64,000 nt of DNA from NCBI RefSeq assembly GCF_001522545.3, contig NC_031774.1, positions 56,106,851 through 56,170,850 on the forward strand, written 5' to 3'. Positions 12,101-23,262 of this stretch are shown here, piece after piece. Origin of the DNA: Parus major. Taxonomy: Eukaryota; Chordata; Aves; Passeriformes; Paridae. Position numbers and translations under genes: made by a program. How positions within the stretch are numbered: the first letter of the stretch is position 1; every line of letters starts with the position of its first letter. The notes under the pieces are model-generated. The model was not told the origin of the DNA, searched no databases, and worked only from the letters and a program-made list of their open reading frames with translations.

Positions 12101-15100
12101 CTGTCACTAAATACCAATAGTAATAACACTTACTAAGGGTTTTCCTCCTTCTTATGAACACAAGGACTCAGTGTGACTATTCTGTGTGACTCACAGAATA
12201 GTATTGACATGATATTATGACCCTCACCCTGCCACGACATGCCTATGGGTGTATTTACCCATTGGATAAGTGAGTTTATCTGCAGTGATGGTCTGGAGAC
12301 AGATCTGGGAGTACCTGGGAGATCAAACTGGTGAACAAGTGGGAAGGGAGAGGCAGAGGAGAGCTGGGTTGGAGCAGTCCAGGGCAGGGCAGCCAGTGGA
12401 GAACCAGATTAATGCTGCCTTGTCCAGCTCTTGAGCACTACTAAGCCTTGTAATGATGAATCACCCATCCAGCTGATCACGTGGGTGCAATGTAGAAGCC
12501 AATATATCATACACAATACCTAGTTTTGAATTTCACATTTGCTTAATAGTCAGGCAGTCTGAGCATGGTCAGGCAGATAAAATCCTAAAAGGCTCAATTA
12601 CCCTTGCAGAAACCTTATCCTTTTATTGTTACTAATGTGGCTGTTCTCATTTCATGGCACTTTAAGCCAAAGTGAATCAAGACCACAGGAAAAAGAGGAT
12701 GAAAAGGCATGGGAGGGAAAGGTAATAGAACAGGATTATTCCAAAAGATAATTAATACAAATGGATTTGTTTGGTGTTCTCAAAACTAACAAGAGCTTGA
12801 TCAGATGAATTTGGGAGGAAAAATAAAAAAAAAAAGAAAGGATTAATTTGAACCAAAATATAATCTTCTATCAAGGTGAAGTTTACAAGGGCTTAGGAAA
12901 AAAAAAAAAAAGCTGCTACATTTAAATATGAACTTAGTCCAACTACATTACTTTTACTCTATTCTGTGGGAATTCCTAATGTGACACACTTGCATATTTG
13001 GGCCCAAACTGTAATCTAAGGCTCAAACCATGACAAGGAGCTTTGCTAGAGGAAAGCTGTCAGAGCAACCACAGGAAGCTGAAGCAGAACTCCTGGCATG
13101 ATGCAAAACTTTCTGCAAAAGCAAAGCCAACATGGAGGGAGGGATGATGCCACTGCCAAGGTTGGGTTCAGGGCTCTGTGCTTGACCCCTGTGAGATGTG
13201 TTCAGGTGTCACTGCACAAACACTTCCTTCCAGCAAGGGGGGTAAGGCAGCTGGAGCAGGCTGGGCCAGGGAATGGAGCAGAGACCCCAAGATCTGGTCT
13301 GTCTCCAACACTCTGTCCTACCTGTCCACACATCTGTGGGGCATTTAATTCTTCTTGAGACTGTTGTGGTGCTTGCCCTCTGGGCTGTAATTCCCAAGGA
13401 TGTGACCCAAGGATGATGGCAACAGCTCAGGCTCTCTCACAAGACCAAACCTTCTTTAGCTTTTGATCCTATCTTTCATTTTGCTAAAGCTCAAGCACTT
13501 CCTCTGGGGCAAGATGAGCCAGAGAGCTGCTGGCAGCCAGGCACATCACCACCAGCCCTTTTCAGGCCTCACCACTAACAATAGATCTTACACTGAAAAT
13601 GTTTCTGAACAGGACAGTAAAAAACAAGTCAGCAGGGGTTAAATATTTAAATTCAGATGTGCTTACAGTCTCTAAATTCTCCTGTCCACCCTAATTTCGT
13701 TTTTTGCCCCTTCTCATATTGCATTTAAGACTGCAGAGAGAACAAAGTATTTTAGTGAAGCATCAAGTGATAGAGATTGTTAAAATATGGTGTGACAGTA
13801 GAAGGAATTACAGCATTTCAAAGATAGACCCAATATAGCCAGGGAAGTGCCATTACTTATATACAATGCTAAGCAACACCTTGATCTCCTTTCTTCTGGA
13901 TTGGGGACTTTACCTACTTAGTACTACTAATGTGAGAAAAATTGTAATGGGTTTTTAATTCATTCTGGATCTTGGCCAGTTAATTAATTTAGTTGGATGT
14001 TTTTCTATTAGCCAAAAAACTTCAAAGATCCCATTTTTCTTTTTTTTTTTTTCCCACAAGGAAAGCAATGAGCTTCTGCTTGTAAATATATGTAAATGTT
14101 CACCTGAGCAGGATTTTGCTCAGGCTTATAAAGCAAGAGCTTTCTTTAGAATAGCTTTTCCCTGGATGATGTAATTCACTTGACTGGGTATTTTCTACCC
14201 TTGCACAAGTGTGGTAGTCGATCTAAGCAGATTAACCTAAGCACCAACCTGGCACTCACTTCACCAAACAGTTATTCAGTGCCCTGCAGAGAAGGATTGT
14301 CATTTTGGGGAAGCAAAAGGATCCTTTCTTTGTGCCCGAGATGACTTTCAGATGGGTGTTAGTCTGTTTGTGTGTAAATAGGTCTGAAAGCCCCAAGGAC
14401 AGATGGGCAAGAGGAGCCAGATCCTGTATTAGCAGTTATGTAACAGGAGCAGCCCTAAGAGGAGAAAAAAAAAGTTTTTCCCCCATTGTTACAATGACAG
14501 TCAAGAGCCAGATGATATAAAGGGCACAGAGATATTTTTAAAGGGAGTATCCACAGCCCTGGCTACCCTTCCTAAATCTTCAGCCCCACACAACTCTTGG
14601 TATCTGAGCTTGGGTTTGTGGAGAACAGGGGAAAAAAAGAGAGAGGGGAGAAAGAAGGAGGTTTATTTTTAGCAGAAATGATTCTCATGCAGGGGAAAGG
14701 TGACACTCAGATGGCTTTCAGGAAATGTTTTGTTTAAACTGAAAGCACAGATCGAGGGAAGCAGATTCAAGCCATCTCCCTAGCATGCTCCAAAATGCTT
14801 CAGCATCACCCGGTCAGTCGGCCCTTAAGGGCAAGATAATTACAGCTGTGCTGTCTGAATGAGGGAATTTTTGGTTCACTGATCAAAAATTTTCTTTGAA
14901 TCAACCTGAAATGAAAATTTGTCTCCTTTTTTTTGTTAGGGTTTTGGGGAACATGGCATTTTCCCTCTTTTCACTTAAAATTATTAATGTAATTCAGGCG
15001 ATGTTCAAGAAAACACAATTTTTTCATTAGGTCTAGGGAGATTTTAAGGCAAAAAAACATCATAGACAATTTTGTTATTGTAGAAGTACTTCCAAAATTC

Positions 15101-16629
15101 AGCTCAGATACTTGGTCACCCCAAAACTGCAGGCTCCTTTGGTGAAATCTTTTCCTGGATTTCTAGTGAGCTCTGAACTAATACTCAATTTCTCAAGATT
15201 CCTTCTTATTAAAGGCATACATTTGACACATCCAATCACATCTCCCTCTTGTGGCAATTTCCCAGGACTAAAATGACCTGCTATTTACTAAGCATTATAT
15301 AGAATTATATAGGTTATACTTCATTTTCCAGCCCTGAGCCCTGCTGATCACCGTGTGTGGGTGTTTGGGGGGCTACACCACCATTTCCAACCTCGTGCTT
15401 CCCAAACAAGTCGTCTCCAAACGCTCTTCTGAGCTTGGGGACATCAACACCAGACTGGAGGGTCCCTGTGCCAACCAGCTCGTCTTTTAGACAAGCCAAG
15501 AGAGATGTTAGGAAAGAAAATGCTTCTGTATCTGAGTGAGGGACAGCTGAACAATTCTCTGTTTCATCACACAGTCCTGATGAAACTTGGGCTTTATAAG
15601 GAGTTTTGCCCTCCAGAGCCCTTGTGGAGATTTTTCTCCTAAATTACAGCATTTTGCTGCTCCCCACTTGGGTTTTACAAATAGCTGCTTTTATAACTAC
15701 ATTTATCCTCCTGCTAACGGTTTCACAGCAAATGATATTTCATTTTGATGAGAAAGCTTTTGAGCTGAAGCCAAATCGCTTCAGGCAAAGCAGATTTTGT
15801 TTTCCTACAGTTTAATCAGTAGGAAATTAAGAGGCCAATATTGTTCTGCCACAGACATGGAGGCAAGCAGCTGCCTTTTACTTGGGTGAATTTTGCCTCT
15901 CCTACACTCCCCAGGACAAACCATGAGTCAAAAGCCACAATGTCTAACATAAATCCAATGGTTTCAATCCTCAGCCCATGTAAATCAGTGTTGCTCCATC
16001 GGGAGCAGGTTTACAGCCTCCATCAGCCAGCAGGTACAGAGCATCCACCACAGAATAGCCTGTGATCAGCCAACCTCTCTCATTTGTTTAAAATTCAATT
16101 TTACACTTTAAGAGAAAATTGAAGCTGTAATGCAGATTCCTGTTTGTGTCCTTGCCTCCAGGGAAGGCAACTCCTAAGCAGCTGCTGGCAGCTGGTCAGA
16201 CAGTATGCAAATCTACTGGAACTATATATATAGATATTTTCATGCTGTCTGGAAGGGTCAAGGCTTGGCTGCTCCAAGGGAAGGTGTTTCAAGGCAAGCA
16301 TTAATGTGACATTCTGTTTACAAGGGGGTGACTCAGCTACAGAAATATTTGCCTTTTATCACACATTTCTAATTCTGTAAAAAAAAAAACACAAGTTTAG
16401 GGGACTTCAGTCTGCTTATTCCACAGCTCAAATTCTTCATTCAAAAGATGTTCATCTCAGAGGTTTTAGCTAATGTCAAACTGCATGGACTAAATGTTTT
16501 CCAAGCATTTGGATTTTCTGTGGGAAATCCAATGCCTGTGTTGCTGTAAAATTGACCCCGCAGTGTGATTTAGGTGATGGTTTCCCAGCACATGCATAGA
16601 AAATGATGAGAGACTTCTAAATTGTACCA
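3185..16629. other. Intergenic, no gene recognised
   Basis: This is 13 kb of mostly unique DNA, strongly AT-rich in places (for example 11580-12070 and 12480-12960). It has simple runs, such as (TTTG)n at 5839-5858, an A run at 12898-12911 and a T run near 14040-14052. No CR1 copy or exon is recognised. Open frames such as 10526-11014 minus (162 codons) have no family resemblance. Confidence 0.6.
5839..5858. repeat. Short (TTTG)n microsatellite
   Basis: About five tandem TTTG units. Confidence 0.8.
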
Positions 16630-17262
16630 AGATTTATCCCCACGAAGTCTCGCTTTACAGCAAAAGGTTTGCCATGCCTCCAGCGCCCATCCTCGGGAGC
16701 GAGAGCTCCTCGGGGAGATGCAGAGCGATTCCAGAGGAGTTTTCTGCACGGAGACCGCTGCCGGCAGCCGCCCCGCAGGGCAGCAGCGCTCGGACTCTTC
16801 CCCGGGGTCATCCGAGGCTAAGAGCAGCGGGGACCACGCTGGCTCAGGCTCCTCCTGCCCTCTCCTAATCAGGATCAAACCAAAACTCATCCCAGCCCTG
16901 GGATTTCCACCCGCTTTGGCGGCTGTTCGAGGGGAGGCAGCTGCGAGCTCCGGCTCTCCCCGGCTCCCTCGGGCCGGTGTCGGAGCAGCCGCAGCCTGCG
17001 GGACCCGGCAGCCCGGAGCCGGGAGATGCCAGCCCTGCACGGACCCTCGTGGGAGGATGGCACCGGGCTGTGGCACTAAGCAAAGCCAGCTGAGCTGCCT
17101 CCCACCCCGAGCAGGTCACCCCACGCCGTCGGTCATCCCCTGCACAGCATCCAGAGCCCGTGGCGGGGATGATCCACGCCTCCAAAAGGGAAGGAGCATC
17201 TTCCATCCCTGCCCCGGCGTTAAGCGGCTTTCCAGGGAAGGCAGCTGCCGGTAGCTCCTTGC
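16630..17262. promoter_or_regulatory. Intergenic CpG island
   Basis: By hand count there are about 44 CpG dinucleotides between 16684 and 17262, with GC near 63 percent. That gives an observed/expected ratio of roughly 0.8, against near-absence of CpG in the flanking kilobases. Long open frames occur on both strands (210 codons plus at 16622-17254, and 168 and 146 codons minus), as expected where stop codons are rare. None resembles a known protein. In vertebrates such islands usually mark promoters, so this is a candidate start site for an unannotated transcript or a distal element of a neighbouring gene. Direction cannot be told from sequence. Confidence 0.7.
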
Positions 17263-20200
17263 AGGAGAGGAGGGGTGGCCTGGCAAATCCTATCACCTTT
17301 CTCAAGGCTCCTCACGAGGAGAGTCAGCACTTTATCATTTATCATTTATGGCGGAAACTATGTGAAAGCTCCTTAATTAGCCCGTGGTATCAGGCAGTTC
17401 CTGTGCCGGCGGCTGGTTGGGTCTGGGTGACACCACAGGCTTCGTTTTGCCACATGGAAGAAGTTTTCATGTAAAGCACAGCAAAACGGGGTGTTTGCCT
17501 GACTACCCGGCCGGCTGCGGGGCGGAGAGAGGAGGTGGAGAGGGGACACTCATGTCACACAGGATTTGTTTGTGTGACGTCCTGACAGGCTCTAGACGAG
17601 CTGGATTTCTGCAGGTCTCACCTCCGAAGCACTCTCTGCTCCCAGCTCCCTGTGCCACAGCTGGTGGGAGGAGGATGGGAATTCTTCTCGGAGAAAAGTT
17701 ACTCGGCATCCAAAACGACCGTTCCATGTTTTGCCCACCACATCGTGCTCTACAGGTCACAGCCAGTGAAGATAGAGTTCTCCTCTTTTTTCTCGACCTA
17801 AATTCTCACAAAAGCCTCTTTCTAGAGACTTTCTCCTCTGCTATGAGCTGTGTCTCAGGTACCACCAACACGATGGCTCCATCCCAACCACGGCACTGAG
17901 GGTCAGATAAGGACCTCTTACCCATTTCATGCCAAAAGGAGAGGCTGAGTTAAAGCTTTCAGACACTAAAATGATTGTTTAATTAGGTAGCTAACTCAGC
18001 CTTTTGCTCAGCTGTGAAACCTGCTTTCCATCTGTGAAATGAACCTGCTTCCCCCAGTGTTTGGGCCAAGCCCAAGCAAAGCCCAGCTACAGCTCCCCAG
18101 TTAGGAGGGGCACCAAAAGCAGAGGCTCAGGACTTCTCCTCACTGCTCCACTCCTCAGGGCTGTGCCCCCCATTCCTCATTCAACCCCACCTGTTGCTCA
18201 CCCCTCCTGGAGCTGCTGATCCTGCCTGAGGCACAGTTTCCACCTCCTCTGTCTCAGCCCCCAGCACATCTCTCCTCCCACCCCCCCAGAATCCTTCCCC
18301 TGGCATGAATATGCACCCTGCAGCTTGGGGCTTTTCCTCAAACACAGGGGTGCCCCTGAGTGCACCCACATCTGCTGTTATGGATATAAAAGCAGCTGTA
18401 CAAACATATGTGCACTCATGTGAATATGGCCATATGTTACAGGGAATTATTTCCCCCAAAAGTGTCCAGAGAAGAGCGATCTGGGACTGCCTGTTGCTGA
18501 TTTTTCTCATCTTTACCCCCACACATGCAGGGGAGACTTCCACAGGCAATAACTGCAAATAGATTCCTGATGAGGTCTAAATTAAGAATATTTTCCTCTG
18601 CTTAGGCAGGCATTTGACAGTGTAATTCTTAAATAGACTTTATTGCTATTAAATTTAATACCCATGAAGGATTACATATCTGCTTCATTGCAAGTCTGAC
18701 AGGATTAGGAGAGTGGTGTCTGCTTAGTGTTCTTAAAACATCAAACACTAACAAAGCCCTGAGCAAGAAACCCTTTCTGAGGGCTGTAAAATCCCAAGGG
18801 TCCAGGGAATTGTAGCGTGCCAGGAAATCAGATGGTGTGGCCTTTGAGGAGCTCCACATTCCAGCTGCCAAGGCACGTGGTGACAAAGACACAGCCACTA
18901 TGTCTGCACCCAAATACTCCAAATTCTGCTCCCTGGCACTGTAAAAACACTGGCTTCAAGCCAGGCAGCTGGCTGAAGGAGCAGGAGCTCATACCCCTTC
19001 TCCACAGGCTGAGAAACTCTGGGATTTGGGGTGAAAATACTGTTTGTAACATTTACATTGCAAGCAATTAATTGTTCAGAGCTGCACTGTTTGTAATGAT
19101 GTCACTCTTTCTCAGAGAGGTACACTCTGAAGGTCAGTTCCTCCATGGATTTGTAGTGGGGATGTAAAATCCTTGCTAGAGCAGGAGGCAAAGGCCAGGA
19201 TGGGATGAGCCAGGCTGGATCCAACCATCCTGGAATGGTGAGGGATTGGCACAAGGCCCTTTTAGGGATCTGTCTCTTTAAAGTGATCCTCAGTTTCTCA
19301 AAAGAGGCTGAAAGCCAATATTGTTTGCTCTAATTAGTGGCCTCTCCAGCTCAGGCACCAGCCCTAGGCAAATCCACCCCAAAAATCCCCTGGAATAAAC
19401 ACTACCACTTTGATGGTAGCTAGGAGGTGACTTGCCTTGCGTTACAGTAAATTGGCATCTGGGAAGAGCAAACCAGCCTTGCCACTTCCCAGCTCCCTCT
19501 GGAAAGCTCCTGTGTGGGCTGGGATCCTCCACCCACCATCTCCAAGGAACTGGGGCAGTGTCCTGCGAGTCAGAGCCATCAGTGCCAGGCTCTGAAACAC
19601 CAGATGTATAGGTACAGGGGCAGGGAAGCCTATTTTTGATTCAGCTGCTGTTAGGGTGACTCCAGCATTTACAAGGATGGATTAGCTCTGGATATTTCCA
19701 GGCATAAGAGTTTGGCACTGGAAACCCCAGGAAAAACAGCACTTGAATTAAAGCAATTGTGGGGATTTAAAAATTAATATTATTATTGTGTTTACCTTGT
19801 TACAGCTCCGGGGAAGAGAGCATGCATAGCAGGAAGGCTGGAGGCACCTCCACAGGCACAGCTGATCTGCAGAAGGTGAATGATAGCAAAGCAGCAGCTC
19901 CTGGTGGGCACAGAGAGGATTCACGCACCTCCAGCATGATATGATTCTCTGGAAAGATTCTCCAGCCAGGATTCTCTGGAAAGCTCATTTTCTGCTATAA
20001 AGGGGGAAGAAAGAAGAGATTAGAAAAGAAAAATGACTCAAAGAGTTGCCTTCAAAACTCCAGTAGCAGATTGAAATGTAATCTCTGACTAATTCTTCAC
20101 CTCCACAGCTCAGCTCAAATTCCTCCTAACTGTTTCCTTTACATCAAAGACACAGAAACTTGAAAAAAAAATAATCAAAGCAGCAAATAAATCATGAAAG

Positions 20201-20690
20201 AAAAAAGGCTTCTTGAAGTCGTGAGTGAGCCGCCATTTGCCTAAAGAGATCCTACAGACAGAGCCTTGCAGTTGCTTACTAAAAGATGGGGTCACATGGG
20301 AAGGCTCTTGGTTAAATCCTCTGCCCCAAAACCCACATCTAGGCTCAGCTAAGCCTGGTTTAAAACCTCACTTCCAAATGGAGCTGCTTGCACTGAAAAG
20401 CAGCTGGGAGCACAGGAGAAAATCCAGAGTCATTGCCAGGGGCTGGGAAAGGGGTCAGGCACCTTTGGCTGAACCTCACCCACAGTCACCCAGCCCCAAT
20501 TAGCCTGATGGGAAATATGAGTTTTGATTAATAGACTCCAGGGTGGGAGGATGTCACTGTGTCACAGGATCTCAATATGAGATCACAGCATCAGTCAAGA
20601 ATAAATATTTCCATCCTCAACTCAGATTTATTGTTGTTGGAGGCTGATGTGAGTGCATGAGGACCCATAGCCACCTAACACAGGATTACA
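17263..20690. other. Intergenic, CpG-island shore then unique DNA
   Basis: CpG content stays raised to about 17700 and then falls. The stretch includes a TTTATCATTTATCATTTATG run at 17331-17350 (two GATAA motifs on the other strand). It also has a TATA-like TATAAAAG at 18385-18392 and a 12-bp palindrome ATATGGCCATAT at 18424-18435. No gene is recognised. Confidence 0.55.
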
Positions 20691-21100
20691 GAGCCACAGA
20701 ATGGTTTGGATTAGAAGGCAGCTTCAAGATTATCTAGTTCTAGCCCCCTACCATGGGCAGGGACACCTTCCACTGTCCCAGGTTGTTCCAAGCCCCATCC
20801 AGCCTGGCCTGGAACACTTCTAGAGATGGGGAATCCACAACCTGTTTGGGGGACCTGTGCCTCACCACCCTCACAGGCAAGAATTTCTAAAATCTAATCT
20901 CATCCTGCCCTCCTTCAGTTTTAAGGCCAATCTCCCCTGTCCTGTCAGTCCAGGCCCTTGTCCAAAGTCCCTCTCCAGCTCTCTTTCCAGCCCCCTTTAT
21001 GAACTGGAAGACGCAATAAGCTCTCCCCAAAACCTTCTGTTTTCCAGGCTGAAGACCCCAACCCTCTCAGCCTGTCAATATGGGGCCCAGCAGGGATTTT
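20691..21100 (-). mobile_element. CR1 LINE 3' fragment
   Basis: The reverse complement of CR1 is followed over about 400 bp: GGGCAGGGACACCTTCCACT, CCAGGTTGTTCCAAGCCCCA, TCCAGCCTGGCCTGGAACAC and CACCCTCACAGGCAAGAATT. It ends with TCCAGGCTGAAGACCCCAAC and CTCTCAGCCTGTC. It is the longest CR1 copy in the window and is 5'-truncated. Confidence 0.92.
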
Positions 21101-22769
21101 GCCCATATGGCCTAGTGGGAAGCAGCCCTCAGAATCAGTGGATAATTCATGACCCAGCCCACAGTAATAAACACTGCACAGCGTATGCGCTCCCGACGCG
21201 GGGCTGATGGATCTGGCAGTGAGCTGTGCACTCCTGGGGACTTTCCTTTGCATTAAGTGCTTTTGACACTAATGTTGGTGCCTAAGCAAACACATTAGGA
21301 TGACTAAAACACCCGGGCTGCTAGGAATCACTGAGCACACACTGGAAATGCACTGGCAGACTAGGAGAGGAAAGCAATGTGCTTTTGTTTGTAGGGCTGG
21401 CCTCTGCATGGGTGTGTTGGGCTCTGTGAGGTGCCTGTGGGTGAGACGACACTTCCTTGCAACACTCCTTTGCTATTTACTAGGCAGACCTAAATATTCT
21501 GCATTAAATGGTCACATATGTGGATTATGCTCATGTGAAGAGTAATTGGATTTGATTGTGCTCTTTGCAGATACAGGAAGTAAACCCACAGCCTGCACTC
21601 AGTGGAATTAGTGTTGCAAGGACAGCTAAAAGTAGAAGAAATTCAGCTTCATTGCCCATATTTCCCAGTGCTTCCACACAGCACTAAAGGTTTTGTTGCT
21701 CAGATCTGCAGCCCAGATATTCCCATTTGGAAGAACCTGAGATTCCGGGGATTATAAGGGATGCGTGGGAGTTCTAGGCAGATCTCCATGCTGAAGATGA
21801 AAAAGACTCTCATAGAAATACTTAATGGCCTTTGAAGCAAGAATAAAGCATGCAGGATATTTTTAGCAGCCCGCCTGCACTTGCCAACACCTGCATCTGC
21901 CGATGGCAGAGGCTCCCCAGGGTCGACACTCAGCACCTCTCGTTGCCACTCCAATCTGGAGAGCGAGTCAAGAAAGTGGGGAGCATACCCTGACTAAAAG
22001 AACCCTGAAAAAAATCACCTCTGAAATGTGCTAAGGATGATGGTTCCCCTTCTGCCAACCTGTTTGTGCTTCAAAGATGCCACCCCGGAGCACCGAAAGC
22101 TGCATGGTGGGAATACCCCTTAGGATGTGAGAAGAAACACGGTGGGATTTATCCATCAGGACTTCACAAGCGCCCTCCTTTGCCCACCTCTTCTCTTGAT
22201 TAAGGACATGGCATCTCCAACTAGGTCCTCTGTTTTGGACTTCCTTCTGGAAAGCCAGAAGATGGCTGTTGCCCCAAGACAGCAGCACTACCCATCTATG
22301 GAAATGCTGAAGTGATGTGAGTTAAAATTTCTTTGGAACTCGCACTTCAAAGCATCATAAAAATACAGAGTGGTTCAGTGTTTTGCATGTTTGCCTACCA
22401 CTCCAAAGAACAGTTAGGAGCAGGTTGATAAGTGGGGCTTTGTAATTATCCTGTGTGTTTTTCCTCTCACCCCATCTGCCATTAGTTTCCTTAGGAACAG
22501 GCACACACACACTGGAGTGAAGCATTTTCCCATGAAAAACTACCAACACCAGATTGTGTATGTTCTTAGGAAATTACTTGTTTTTACTTGTTTGGTTTTT
22601 TGACATCAAAAATTTGTAGTGTCTGAATTTTCCAGTATGAGAAACTTAATCTTATTGTACGAGAATTCTCCCAGGCCAGTAATAACATTTCTGAAGGAAC
22701 CAGTCATGGAAAACATGTTTCTCAGAACTGTTCTCAGGACAACAAATTTCCTAGGCAAATCTAAAACTA
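21101..22769. other. Intergenic, nothing recognised
   Basis: Unique sequence between a CR1 copy and the poly(A)-flanked gap. No gene or named repeat was recognised. Confidence 0.6.
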
Positions 22770-22838
22770 AAAAAAAAAAAAAAAAAAAAANNNNNNNNNN
22801 NNNNNNNNNNNNNNNNNNNNNNNNNNNNNNAAAAAAAA
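22770..22838. repeat. Poly(A) tract with internal assembly gap
   Basis: An uninterrupted A run leads into 40 N (22791-22830) and resumes as A on the other side, followed by a GGAAAAAAATTG tail. The gap seems to be caused by the homopolymer. True length and content are unknown. Confidence 0.9.
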
Positions 22839-23104
22839 GGAAAAAAATTGAAGCCAAGGGGTTTGGGATAGAGAGATGGCTGGAGCTGCTGTTTAAGAGT
22901 GATAAACGGGAATTTAATATGTTTCTGCTCCTAATAAGAGGATTTTCCTGCTTCACCAGGATGGCCAAGCATTGTGGTTTAGATTACAAAGGGTCATCTC
23001 ACATGGGAATAAAACTATCAGTTTATAGGGGCTGGGCCATGCAAATCCACACACCACTATTCATCAGCTTTCCAGCTCGATGAGAAAGTCCAGGACTATT
23101 TTTC

Positions 23105-23262
23105 TGGTTGCCCAGAGAAGCTGTGGGTGCACAATCCCTGGAATTGATCAAGGTCAGGCTGGGTGGGGCTTGGAGCAACCTGGTGTAGTGGAAGATGTCC
23201 CTGCTCATAGCAGGGGGCTGGAACAGGGTGATCTATACCTCCCTTCCAACCCAACACACTGC
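23105..23262 (+). mobile_element. CR1 LINE 3' fragment
   Basis: Sense CR1 3' sequence: GTTGCCCAGAGAAGCTGTGG, GATCAAGGTCAGGCTGGGTG, TTGGAGCAACCTGGTGTAGT and CTCCCTTCCAACCCAACACA. It is truncated at the left and slightly short of the terminal ATTCTATG repeats. Confidence 0.9.

Noticed and set aside
16622..17254. 210-codon plus-strand open frame (with 168- and 146-codon minus-strand frames overlapping)
   Set aside because: It lies in the CpG island where stop codons are rare. Both strands are open, residues are dominated by Ala/Gly/Pro/Ser/Arg, and no domain is recognised.
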